A stretch of DNA of 64,000 bases from Lederbergia galactosidilytica. Its GTDB lineage: Bacteria > Bacillota > Bacilli > Bacillales > Bacillaceae_C. Location of the stretch: the NCBI RefSeq assembly GCF_017873565.1, contig NZ_JAGGKH010000021.1, forward strand, positions 1 through 64,000, given 5' to 3'. Below the pieces are notes generated by a model. That model had not been told where the DNA came from. It made no database searches and worked only from the letters and a program-made list of their open reading frames with translations. The position numbers were made by a program, and so were the translations under genes. The first letter of the stretch is position 1, and each line of letters starts with the position of its first letter. This document shows positions 43,603-52,139 of this stretch, piece by piece.

Positions 43603-44055
43603 TTATGATGGAATAATCTTTTTTGAAATATTATCAATAATATCGCCTCTACTAATAACGCCGATCACGCGGCCAGCTCGGTTAAGTACAGGAAGCTTTT
43701 TCAAACGATGCTGAGACAATAAACGCAATACTGTTTCAAAGTCTTCATTGGGTGAGACAAAAAGGAGGTTCCTTTTGGTCATAATCTCCTTTACTGGAGT
43801 ATTCAATTTTTCTTTTATGACATCTTCTATTTCGCCATCATCAATCATATAAACAAGTCCAGCAACTCCCATAAGCTTTGGTGCCAAATAACGCAGCACA
43901 TCACCATCGGAAACCATACCAGCCAAATTTCCCTTTTCGTCTACAACAGGAACACCGCCAATTCGATTGGAATTAAGTACAGATAGTAAATCCCTGACAG
44001 TAGTCAATGGTGTTACAGTAAAGACGTTTGTAATCATGAAGTCTCTTACTTTCAT
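43603..44055 (-). CDS. Tandem CBS-domain protein
   Basis: 150 residues, two CBS motifs (MITNVFTVTPLTTVRDLLSVL to VSDGDVLRYL; EIMTKRNLLFVSPNEDFETVL to VISRGDIID) forming a Bateman module that binds adenosyl nucleotides. AAGGGGGG precedes the ATG at 44055; the longer frame to 44088 lacks a site. Stand-alone CBS proteins of this size are common in bacilli; role unknown. Confidence 0.85.
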   Translation of the reverse strand: MKVRDFMITNVFTVTPLTTVRDLLSVLNSNRIGGVPVVDEKGNLAGMVSDGDVLRYLAPKLMGVAGLVYMIDDGEIEDVIKEKLNTPVKEIMTKRNLLFVSPNEDFETVLRLLSQHRLKKLPVLNRAGRVIGVISRGDIIDNISKKIIPS

Positions 44056-44313
44056 GTAAAATCCCCCCTTCAAATTGCGACCGAACACAATAATATTTAT
44101 TAATATTTTATCATAGATCCAATTCTACTTGTCAGTGTGAATTCTTGTAACAAAACGCCAACTGAAGTTTTTGGGTAATAGCATAAATCTAACAGTGTAA
44201 AAAAACTATATGAAAGCGGATCCCTGAGCTGATTATTTTCCATTATAAAGATTAAACCAATATAATTATCTTTGACAGTTTTAAACTTATCTATTATTGG
44301 GGGTATATTTTAT

Positions 44314-45063
44314 ATGGGAAAAGTAGCAATTGTTACGGGCGCTGGTAGCGGTTTGGGACAAGCAACAGCTGTCCGTTTAGCGAAAGATGGAGTCAACATT
44401 GCCGTTGTTGATGTGAATGAAAAAGGCGGGAATGAAACAGTAGAGATGGTTAAGGAATTAGGGGCAGAAGCTATTTTCATAAAAACCGATGTTTCTAAGG
44501 CTGAAGAAGTGAAAAATTATGTGGATCAGACAGTTGAACATTTTGGTACTATTGACTATTTCTTTAATAATGCAGGGATCTCAGGCAGTGGTGCATTCTA
44601 TTTAGATACAACGATTGAAGAAATCGATCAAATTGTCGGTATTAATTTATTAGGTGCATTGTATGGTGTACGTTATGTTGCGGAAGTGATGTTGAAAAAT
44701 GGTGGTGGTTCCATCGTCAATACAGCCTCAAGTGCTGGTGTGATTGGACAAGACTCAGTTGTAACATACTCCGCTACGAAGCATGGAATTGTAGGTTTAA
44801 CAAAGAGCATGGTCGCAGAATATGCTAAAGACGGTTTACGTGTCAATGCAATCGCACCTGGTCCTACTGAAACTCCGATGGTGAAGGCATTCTATGAGGC
44901 TAATCCAGAAATGAAAGCAAATGCCACAGGTGGAATACCACAAAAAAGACTAGGTACTCCTGAGGAAGTAGCAGAACTTGTTACATTCCTATTGACATCA
45001 AAAGCACAATACATCAATGGAGAAGTGATTCGGATTGATGGTGGGTTCACAAACACTAAATAA
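44314..45063 (+). CDS. Short-chain dehydrogenase/reductase (classical SDR)
   Basis: 249 residues. TGAGSGLG (NAD(P) loop), DVNEKGG after strand 2, NNAG, catalytic Ser in ASSAG and YSATK (Tyr, Lys), then APGPTETPM. Asp after strand 2 suggests NAD(H). ATG 44314 follows GGGGGT; the longer frame from 44272 lacks a site. Substrate unknown; related to 2,5-dichloro-cyclohexadienediol/3-oxoacyl reductase-like SDRs. Confidence 0.85.
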   Translation: MGKVAIVTGAGSGLGQATAVRLAKDGVNIAVVDVNEKGGNETVEMVKELGAEAIFIKTDVSKAEEVKNYVDQTVEHFGTIDYFFNNAGISGSGAFYLDTTIEEIDQIVGINLLGALYGVRYVAEVMLKNGGGSIVNTASSAGVIGQDSVVTYSATKHGIVGLTKSMVAEYAKDGLRVNAIAPGPTETPMVKAFYEANPEMKANATGGIPQKRLGTPEEVAELVTFLLTSKAQYINGEVIRIDGGFTNTK

Positions 45064-45085
45064 GTTTGCAAAAGTTTAATAATGG

Positions 45086-45122
45086 AAAAGCGATGTTGAT
45101 TGTAGGTCATCATCGCTTTTTA
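45086..45122 (+). terminator. Terminator of the SDR gene
   Basis: AAAAGCGATGTTGA (45086-45099) pairs with TCATCATCGCTTTT (45107-45120), one mismatch, with a T-run. Confidence 0.85.
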
Positions 45123-45317
45123 CTATTCATACAAAAAGAAATTGAGCTTTAAGGTGATCGATCAAACTAAATTCAATAGGAAATTGTAATTTTAGAGTAA
45201 GGATTGAAATATTCATAGAGAGACTGTTATACTATTGTAATCAGTTTATTCAAATGAGTGTGTATATTTGTAACACGTTATTGAAAAAATGTGTTACGTG
45301 GTAAAAGGAGTGTGTAC

Positions 45318-45833
45318 ATGAAAAAGAAACAAGATTATACAATTCAAATTGTGAAAAAAACCGACATTTCTCAAGTGGTCGACTTTATTATGCGTATTCG
45401 AAGTGAAATTTTCCCCATGTTGTCAAAAGATCAACTACCTTCAGACTTACTTCATTTTCAATCATTTTATCTTCAACGAAAAACCGCTATTATGTATGCT
45501 GCTTATACTCAAACAGGACAAGTTATAGGAACGATTGCGATCTGTCCATACGATGGAAGATTTGAACATTTGCAGCCATTCTATCAAGACTCGAAAACGG
45601 CAGAAATCGTTAAATGCTATGTGGATCCACATCTGAGGAGAGCTGGGGTTGGCTCGAGACTTTTTCGTGAAGTCTTGCAATTTAGTCGCAATGTCGGTTA
45701 TCAAAAGTTATATTTGCATACCCATCCGTTTTTACCAGGTGCGATTCCATTTTGGCAAGCACTGGGCTTTGAAAAAAGATGGAAAGAGGACGATCCGCTT
45801 TGGCAAACAATCCATATGGACCAAAAGTTGTAA
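45318..45833 (+). CDS. GNAT-family N-acetyltransferase
   Basis: 171 residues. AEIVKCYVDPHLRRAGVGSRLFREVL carries the acetyl-CoA loop (RRAGVG), and FWQALGFEKRW the C-terminal motif. ATG 45318 follows AAAAGGAGTG by eight bases. It precedes the nickel operon by 90 bases on the same strand; no functional link is known. Confidence 0.8.
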   Translation: MKKKQDYTIQIVKKTDISQVVDFIMRIRSEIFPMLSKDQLPSDLLHFQSFYLQRKTAIMYAAYTQTGQVIGTIAICPYDGRFEHLQPFYQDSKTAEIVKCYVDPHLRRAGVGSRLFREVLQFSRNVGYQKLYLHTHPFLPGAIPFWQALGFEKRWKEDDPLWQTIHMDQKL

Positions 45834-45920
45834 GCGTGGACAAAAATGAAAATATAAAATTTTACACCAATATATCTAGAAGGAAAATGAAGATTTCTAT
45901 GAAGAAGGTGGAAAGGGAAT

Positions 45921-47558
45921 ATGAATAAATTGAGACGACCGATGCTCATTATCCTCTGTTTGTTACTTTTTATTTTAGCTGCTTGTCAAGGGGAAGGAGA
46001 AACGGAAAATAAACAGGAAAATCTTAATGAGATTGTTTACGCAAGTACAAAAGATATACGTGATATTAATCCCCACCTCTATAGCGGTGAAATGGCCGCA
46101 CAAAATATGGTCTTTGAATCATTGGTTGTGAATACAGCAGATGGTATACAACCTGGATTGGCAGAAAGCTGGGATATTTCAGCAGATGGGTTGGAGTACA
46201 CATTTCATCTAAGGAAAGGCGTAACATTTACGGATGGCGAACCATTTAATGCTGAAGCTGTAAAGCTCAATATGGATGCAATATTAGAGAATATTGAGCG
46301 GCATGCTTGGTTAGATATGGTCAATGAAATGAAGGAAAATGTCGTTGTAGATGAATACACGTATAAGCTTGTATTAAAACATCCTTATTACCCTACCTTA
46401 ACGGAATTGGGGCTAACACGCCCATTCCGCTTTATTTCTCCGAAAGCTTTTAAAGATGGACAGACAAAAAATGGTGTAACTAGTTATGCTGGAACAGGAC
46501 CTTGGGTATTGACGGAACATAAGGAAAATCAATATGCCTTGTTTACAGCCAATGAAGATTATTGGGGAGAAAGACCAAAGGTAAAAGAAGTTAGATGGAA
46601 GGTTATGCCTGATCACCAAACGATTTTATTGGCACTCGAGAAAGGGGAAATTGACCTGATCTTTGGAGCAGATGGCGATATGATCGATATTGATTCTTTC
46701 AAAGCTTTAGAAGAACAAGGGAAATATCAAACTGAAATTAGCAATCCGATTGCCTCCCGTGCCATTTTATTAAATACAAATCAAACTATTACAGGAGATT
46801 CTAAAGTAAGGGAAGCCATTCAGTATGCAATTGATAAACAATCAATTGCCGATGATGTATTAAATGGATCTGAATCGATTGCAAACACATTAATGGCTTC
46901 GACTGTTCCATACAGTGATCTGGATTTAAGTGTGAGTTCATTCGATCCTGCGCATGCAGCACAACTTTTGGATGAAGCGGGTTGGACATTAGGGGATGGG
47001 AAGGTCCGGTCGAAGGATGGGCAAAAATTAGAGCTTTCGATTTATTATAATTCAGATAATGCCCAAGAAAAGACCATAAGTGAATTTATGCAACAAGACT
47101 TGAAGAACATTGGCATCAATCTTAAAATCATTGGCGAGGAAACGCAAGCCTTTGCTGACCGCCAAAAAACAGGGGAATTTGATATGATGTATTCTTTATC
47201 TTGGGGGCCCCCGTATGATCCCCAATCTTATTTATCATCATGGAGAATCCCAGCACATGGGGATTATCAAGCCCAATTAGGACTGGAAAAGAAAGAATGG
47301 TTAGATCAAATGATTACATCAGTAATGATTGAAGCGGATGAAGAAAAAAGGCAAGACATGTATGCGCAGATTTTAACGTATATCCATGACGAGAATGTTT
47401 ACATTCCACTTACGTATTCGCGAACAAAAGCAGTTCATGTGCCGGAATTACAAGGGATAATCTTTAATGTCTCGCAATACGAGGTGCCATTTGAACATAT
47501 GTTTTTTGAAAAAAATAGAGGATGGGAAAGCAGAGGTGGATCTGCCTTTTCGGTCTAG
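45921..47558 (+). CDS. nikA: Nickel/peptide ABC transporter substrate-binding lipoprotein
   Basis: 545 residues, SBP_bac_5 family. Lipoprotein signal with lipobox LAAC (Cys ~22). Family blocks: DGIQPGLAESWDISADGLEYTFHLRKGVTFTDGEPFNAEAV and TGPWVL. Length and gene order with nikBCDE and nikR point to nickel (perhaps as a chelate). GGAAAGGGAAT precedes the ATG. First gene of the operon. Confidence 0.85.
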   Translation: MNKLRRPMLIILCLLLFILAACQGEGETENKQENLNEIVYASTKDIRDINPHLYSGEMAAQNMVFESLVVNTADGIQPGLAESWDISADGLEYTFHLRKGVTFTDGEPFNAEAVKLNMDAILENIERHAWLDMVNEMKENVVVDEYTYKLVLKHPYYPTLTELGLTRPFRFISPKAFKDGQTKNGVTSYAGTGPWVLTEHKENQYALFTANEDYWGERPKVKEVRWKVMPDHQTILLALEKGEIDLIFGADGDMIDIDSFKALEEQGKYQTEISNPIASRAILLNTNQTITGDSKVREAIQYAIDKQSIADDVLNGSESIANTLMASTVPYSDLDLSVSSFDPAHAAQLLDEAGWTLGDGKVRSKDGQKLELSIYYNSDNAQEKTISEFMQQDLKNIGINLKIIGEETQAFADRQKTGEFDMMYSLSWGPPYDPQSYLSSWRIPAHGDYQAQLGLEKKEWLDQMITSVMIEADEEKRQDMYAQILTYIHDENVYIPLTYSRTKAVHVPELQGIIFNVSQYEVPFEHMFFEKNRGWESRGGSAFSV

Positions 47559-47577
47559 AAAGAGTAGAAGGAAGCAA

Positions 47578-48507
47578 ATGAGACAGTATGTAATCAAGAG
47601 ATGTATTGGAATTATTCCCTTATTGCTAGGAATTTCTTTTCTTTCCTTTATATTAATCAATCTTAGTGATAGTGATCCAGCTGAAGTGGCATTACGAGTC
47701 AATGCGATCACTCCGACGGAAGAAGCAGTCGAACAGATACGGAAGGAATTAGGTTTAGATAAGCCTTTCTTTAAGAGGTATGTCACATGGTTAGGGAAAA
47801 GTGTCCAAGGTGATTTCGGCATTAGTTATGTGACAAATAAGCCTGTTTTATTAGAAATGAAGCAGGCAATTCCAGCAACTTTGCTTTTAGCCTTTACTTC
47901 CTTAATAATTATTTTTTCAGTTAGCCTTTTCATCGCTGTCTTATGCACGGTTTATGAAGGAAGTTTTTTCGATCGCCTTGTCCGTGGTCTTGTTTTTATG
48001 AGTGAAGCCATTCCAAGTTTTTGGTTAGGACTTCTCCTCATGTGGTTGTTAGCTGTAAAATGGAATCTATTTCCTACAAGTGGAATGGAAAGTCCAAGTT
48101 CTGTCATTCTTCCAGCTATCACCTTAGCATTTGCCTATATCTCAACTTATGTACGCCTTTTGCGTAATCAAATGGTTGAAGCGAAAGGTGAAAATTATGT
48201 GGTTTATTTACAGGCTTGTGGCTTGAAAAAACTAACGATCTTACGGCATATTTTAAAAAATTCATTGCAAACTTCTATGACGGCAATGGGAATGTCAATA
48301 CCTAGGTTAATTGCAGGAACTGTGATCATTGAAAATATTTTTGCATGGCCAGGTGTCGGTAGACTTTGCGTGACAGCCATTTTTAATCGAGATTATCCCG
48401 TTATACAAGCTTATGTTTTATTAATGGCAGTGTTATTTGTCGTCTGTAATTTGTTAGTTGATTTATTTGTTACATTTGTTGATCCGAGAATGAGAAAAGA
48501 GGGATGA
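47578..48507 (+). CDS. nikB: Nickel ABC transporter permease NikB
   Basis: 309 residues; six membrane helices, DppB/NikB family with GxxPxGxG-like N-terminal GIIPLLLGISFLSFILINL and permease loop EAKGENYVVYLQACGLKKLTILRHILKN. The open frame starts further upstream inside nikA, but GAAGGAAG is placed for the ATG at 47578. Ends in ATGA overlap with nikC. Confidence 0.85.
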   Translation: MRQYVIKRCIGIIPLLLGISFLSFILINLSDSDPAEVALRVNAITPTEEAVEQIRKELGLDKPFFKRYVTWLGKSVQGDFGISYVTNKPVLLEMKQAIPATLLLAFTSLIIIFSVSLFIAVLCTVYEGSFFDRLVRGLVFMSEAIPSFWLGLLLMWLLAVKWNLFPTSGMESPSSVILPAITLAFAYISTYVRLLRNQMVEAKGENYVVYLQACGLKKLTILRHILKNSLQTSMTAMGMSIPRLIAGTVIIENIFAWPGVGRLCVTAIFNRDYPVIQAYVLLMAVLFVVCNLLVDLFVTFVDPRMRKEG

Positions 48508-48509
48508 TG

Positions 48510-49346
48510 ATGCGGGGGATTAAAAGACTAATGGATGACCGCTTTGCACTCGTTTGTATTGGCTTTCTTTTTCTAGTCCTAATAGCCGGCATCTTCGCCC
48601 CACTCTTCGCGCCTCATAGTCCATATGAAATGAATGTAAAAGAAAAATTTTCAGGGATCAGTTGGGACTACCCGTTAGGAACAGATCAATTGGGACGTTG
48701 TATTTTTTCAAGATTGCTTTATGGTATTCGAACAACGGTTTTTCTTTCTTTGTTGACAATGGTCATCACCATTTTAATCGGTACTATGTTAGGGATGCTT
48801 GCAGGCGTATTTCGCGGGAAAATGGATGAAATCATTATGCGAATTTGTGATGTGTTTTTATCATTTCCAAGCGAGGTAATGATACTCGCAATAATCGGGA
48901 TGATGGGACCGGGTTTACTGAATGTGGTGCTTGCTACCATTATTGCAAAATGGGCATGGTATACCAGGATGATTCGTTCAGTTGTTTTACAATATACGGA
49001 CCAGCATTATATTCAAGTTGCTAAAGTGGCGGGATGTGGAACCACTCATATTGTGAGAAGACATATTTTACCAGCAGCAACTGGTGAGCTTTCTGTGCTT
49101 GCAACATTAGATGCTGGTGCAGTGATTTTGATGATATCAGCACTATCTTTCTTAGGGCTGGGTGTACAAGCGCCAATGCCTGAATGGGGAATGATGTTAA
49201 ATGAAGCGAAAAATGTGATGGTTGTGCATCCTTATCAAATGCTGGCTCCAGGTTTAGCGATTCTTTTTGTTGTTGCGGCTTTTCAATTTGTTGGTGATAG
49301 TTTACAAGATGCATGGAATGTGAAACGTGTGAGCCGAAGGAGGTGA
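48510..49346 (+). CDS. nikC: Nickel ABC transporter permease NikC
   Basis: 278 residues, DppC/NikC family, with the N-terminal helix, FAPLFAPHSPYEMN and DYPLGTDQLGRCIFSRLLYG, and the EAA-type loop VAKVAGCGTTHIVRRHILP. Three ATGs in tandem; AGAGGG is six bases before the third (48510). Confidence 0.85.
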   Translation: MRGIKRLMDDRFALVCIGFLFLVLIAGIFAPLFAPHSPYEMNVKEKFSGISWDYPLGTDQLGRCIFSRLLYGIRTTVFLSLLTMVITILIGTMLGMLAGVFRGKMDEIIMRICDVFLSFPSEVMILAIIGMMGPGLLNVVLATIIAKWAWYTRMIRSVVLQYTDQHYIQVAKVAGCGTTHIVRRHILPAATGELSVLATLDAGAVILMISALSFLGLGVQAPMPEWGMMLNEAKNVMVVHPYQMLAPGLAILFVVAAFQFVGDSLQDAWNVKRVSRRR

Positions 49347-49350
49347 GGGA

Positions 49351-50160
49351 GTGGCACTATTAACCGTACAAGATCTAACTATTAGAACGCAAGAGCAAAA
49401 ATTACTTGTCGAGAAGTTGAGTTTTATTGTAGCGGCCAATAGCTGTCTTGGAATTGTCGGCGAAAGTGGTAGTGGAAAGTCATTATCAGCAAAAGCAATA
49501 ATGGGGTTGTTGCATCCAAATTTGTGCGTCTCCGGTGCTGTTAATTTTCAAGGGAAGGAGCTTCTGCAATTGCCAGAAGAAGAGATGAGGAAATTAAGAG
49601 GTCGACGGATCTGCTTGATCTTACAAGATGCAATGTCTGCTTTTGACCCCCTTTATACGATTGGCCAGCAAATGACAGAAACTTTATGTGAGAAGCTTGC
49701 GGTTTCTAAAAAGGAAGCAATTCAGATTTCTTTACAGGAACTTGATAAAATGAATATTCGTGAACCAACACAAGTAGTGAAAAAATATCCTCATCAACTC
49801 TCGGGGGGAATGTTGCAACGGATTATGATTGCGCTCACCATTGCGGTTAAACCTGACTTGATTATTGCGGATGAACCGACGACTGCTTTGGACCCGCTTA
49901 ACCAAAGTGAAGTAATAAAGGAGCTTCAGAGATTAAGGAAGGAATTAAAGGTTGCGATCCTTTTTATTTCACATGATCTTGATATTATTCGGAGGATAGC
50001 GGAAAAAGTAGTTGTGATGAGACAAGGAAAGCAAGTAGAGTTTGGTGATGTTGACGCTATTTTTTCAACACCGAAACATGAATATACAAAGTATTTAGTC
50101 GAGACAAGGGAGAAGATCACGCAATCTTTTAGAAAGGCGTTGGGAAGGGATCCGGTATAA
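49351..50160 (+). CDS. nikD: Nickel ABC transporter ATP-binding protein NikD
   Basis: 269 residues. Walker A GESGSGKS, signature LSGGMLQRI, Walker B LIIADEPTTALD, H-loop FISHDL. GTG 49351 follows AAGGAGGTGA. Overlaps nikE by one base. Confidence 0.85.
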   Translation: MALLTVQDLTIRTQEQKLLVEKLSFIVAANSCLGIVGESGSGKSLSAKAIMGLLHPNLCVSGAVNFQGKELLQLPEEEMRKLRGRRICLILQDAMSAFDPLYTIGQQMTETLCEKLAVSKKEAIQISLQELDKMNIREPTQVVKKYPHQLSGGMLQRIMIALTIAVKPDLIIADEPTTALDPLNQSEVIKELQRLRKELKVAILFISHDLDIIRRIAEKVVVMRQGKQVEFGDVDAIFSTPKHEYTKYLVETREKITQSFRKALGRDPV

Positions 50161-50900
50161 TGCTTGAAGTGAAGGAAGTATCTAAAAGCTACATGAAAAA
50201 GTGGAGAGGGAAAAGCGGAAAGGATGTACTATCTGGGATTACCTTTACTCTGGAACGTGGAGACTGTGTAGGCTTGGTCGGTGAAAGTGGCAGCGGAAAA
50301 AGCACATTAAGTCGTTTGCTTGTTGGGCTTGAGAAAGTTGAGAAAGGATCCATTCAGATAGAAGGGGAAAAGGTGGCAAATTGGATTCGGAAAAATAAAG
50401 GGAAAATAGGCATAGTTTTCCAAGACTATACATCTTCCGCTAATCCAAGATTCAGAGTAAAGGAGATTATTGGAGAATTTCTCCAAGCTTTTGGAGGAAA
50501 TAAAGCTCTTGATGAAAAGATAGCGCAATTATTAGAAACCGTTGAGTTGCCACTATCCGTTGCGGAGCGTTATCCACATGAATTAAGTGGTGGGCAGCTG
50601 CAAAGGGTTTGCATCGCAAGGGCAATTAGCACTAAACCGCAAATTCTAGTCTTAGATGAAGCAGTCAGTTCACTCGATGTCTCCATTCAGGCGCAAATCC
50701 TTGAGCTCCTAAACAACCTAAAGAAAACAATGAACATGACCATCCTCTTCATCTCTCATGACATCCAAGTCGTCACCCACCTATGTGACAAAATCATGTT
50801 TCTCCACAAAGGCAAAATCGTAGAAAACATTGCCACAACCAAACTAAAAAATGTACAGCACCCATACGCTAAAACCTTGCTGGGGACAGTCCCCCAATAA
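50160..50900 (+). CDS. nikE: Nickel ABC transporter ATP-binding protein NikE
   Basis: 246 residues. Walker A GESGSGKSTLSRL, signature LSGGQLQRV, Walker B ILVLDEAVSSLD, FISHDIQ. Pairs with NikD. The last six codons and stop (LGTVPQ) lie in a GGGGACAGTCCCC repeat, so the natural C-terminus may have been replaced. Confidence 0.85.
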   Translation: MLEVKEVSKSYMKKWRGKSGKDVLSGITFTLERGDCVGLVGESGSGKSTLSRLLVGLEKVEKGSIQIEGEKVANWIRKNKGKIGIVFQDYTSSANPRFRVKEIIGEFLQAFGGNKALDEKIAQLLETVELPLSVAERYPHELSGGQLQRVCIARAISTKPQILVLDEAVSSLDVSIQAQILELLNNLKKTMNMTILFISHDIQVVTHLCDKIMFLHKGKIVENIATTKLKNVQHPYAKTLLGTVPQ

Positions 50901-50937
50901 GGTAATACGTTAAAGCGCCGGGGGACAGTCCCCGAAT
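50880..50937. repeat. GGGGACAGTCCCC palindromic repeat, copy A
   Basis: GGGGACAGTCCCC at 50882-50894 and again at 50921-50933, joined by a spacer containing AATAAGGTAATACGTTAAAG. The same unit recurs at 52052-52102. The left copy encodes the end of nikE; the right one precedes the nikR ribosome site by a few bases. Confidence 0.8.
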
Positions 50938-50955
50938 TTTGAGGAGGGATTGAAG

Positions 50956-51375
50956 ATGGAACAGGCAGGCTTGAAGAGGTTTGGGATTTCGATGGAGGGG
51001 AGGTTGCTTCAACGCTTTGATCATTTGGTGACACGTAAGGGATATACGAATCGGTCAGAGGCGATCCGTGATCTAGTGCGAGATGCGATTATCCAACATT
51101 CATGGGAGGAAGAGGAGGAGTTGGTTGCAGGGAGCATCCTTTTGTTTTATAACCATCATCAGAGGAATCTAATGGAGGAATTAACAAGAATCCAACATCG
51201 AATGCATGATGTGGTGTTAGCAACTACCCATTTTCATTTAGATCATGATAATTGTTTAGAAACGATTATTGTGAAAGGAAAGGTAAAAGACATTCAAACA
51301 CTTAGCAATCAATTAACAAGTTTAAAAGGTGTTGAGTATGGGAAATTTACGGTGGCACCGGTAGAAAAAATTTAA
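50956..51375 (+). CDS. nikR: Nickel-responsive repressor NikR
   Basis: 139 residues. N-terminal ribbon-helix-helix (LKRFGISMEGRLLQRFDHLVTRKGYTNRSEAIRDLVRDA); C-terminal ACT-like domain with the nickel ligands in HRMHDVV, TTHFHLDHDNC (His-x-His and Cys). It represses nik operons when nickel is ample. GGAGGG is 8 bases before the ATG at 50956. No GTATGA/TCATAC operator pair was seen upstream of nikA. Confidence 0.9.
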   Translation: MEQAGLKRFGISMEGRLLQRFDHLVTRKGYTNRSEAIRDLVRDAIIQHSWEEEEELVAGSILLFYNHHQRNLMEELTRIQHRMHDVVLATTHFHLDHDNCLETIIVKGKVKDIQTLSNQLTSLKGVEYGKFTVAPVEKI

Positions 51376-52051
51376 ATGAAAAGTCCATGCTAGCGTATTT
51401 TTCAATGTTCAAAGATGATTAGGTTTTGAGAAAATGAATCTAAGCCCAAATCATTTACGATAGAGACTCCTACCGGATAAGAGTGACTCAGGCCCATCAC
51501 TAGGGACAGATTAACTTCCGCTGGAGTCTACGCATATTCCCTGCTCTAAACCAGTTTATTTTCTATCTTTATTACAGAATATTCAGATATCTACCGATCA
51601 TATATTAGTTATACAGTTAAAATTGAAATATGTCCTTCAACAGATAAGAGTTAGTTGCGAACTAGGAAAGTAGAATTGTTGCGCCAGTCATTTGTGGTCA
51701 TTCTAGCATGTGAGGTGCTTTTGAAGCCTTATTTAGTGACGGTTCTTTCATCCCCAAAATGGCACTATCTATTACAAAGTCTTGACCTGGATGAGCAGGG
51801 CCGAAGCAATCGGGCCGTTACTGGCTGCTTCATCATATTTGCCTCCTTGACTAACATTCCCATTCTAAGAAAATCGCTTGCTTTTTATCATACTATCCCT
51901 TAATGTTCACTACAAATATCTATATCTTATAACATGATATACTAATTAAGCATTTCAATATTTTGATACTAAAAGTTAGAGGTGGAAAAATAGAGTAGCA
52001 TTCCTTATCAATCATGGATATTTACCTCTGATGAAGTCATGGGTAATTCAA
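51376..52051. other. Gene-free stretch between nikR and GH42 gene
   Basis: About 680 bases. An 82-codon plus-strand frame at 51655-51903 lacks a ribosome site and resembles no family. On the minus strand a short open run reads KYDEAASNGPIASALLIQ, which looks protein-like but ends at once; possibly a scrap of a lost gene. Confidence 0.4.
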
Positions 52052-52102
52052 GACTGTCCCCCAGTAAGGTAATACGTTAAAGCGCTGGGGGACAGTCCCC
52101 GA
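52052..52102. repeat. GGGGACAGTCCCC palindromic repeat, copy B
   Basis: GACTGTCCCCCAG (52053-52065) is the exact complement of CTGGGGGACAGTC (52085-52097), with the same TAAGGTAATACGTTAAAGCG spacer as copy A. Located just after the GH42 stop on the minus strand. Confidence 0.8.
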
Positions 52103-52139
52103 TCGTTGTCCCCGATCATTAACCGTTTTTGTTTCGGTT

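Noticed and set aside
47467-47577. 37-residue N-terminal extension of NikB
   Set aside because: It overlaps the end of nikA in another frame and the ribosome site fits the ATG at 47578.
51655-51903. 82-codon plus-strand ORF after nikR
   Set aside because: No ribosome site, no recognisable family, atypical composition; treated as a chance frame in a gene-free region.
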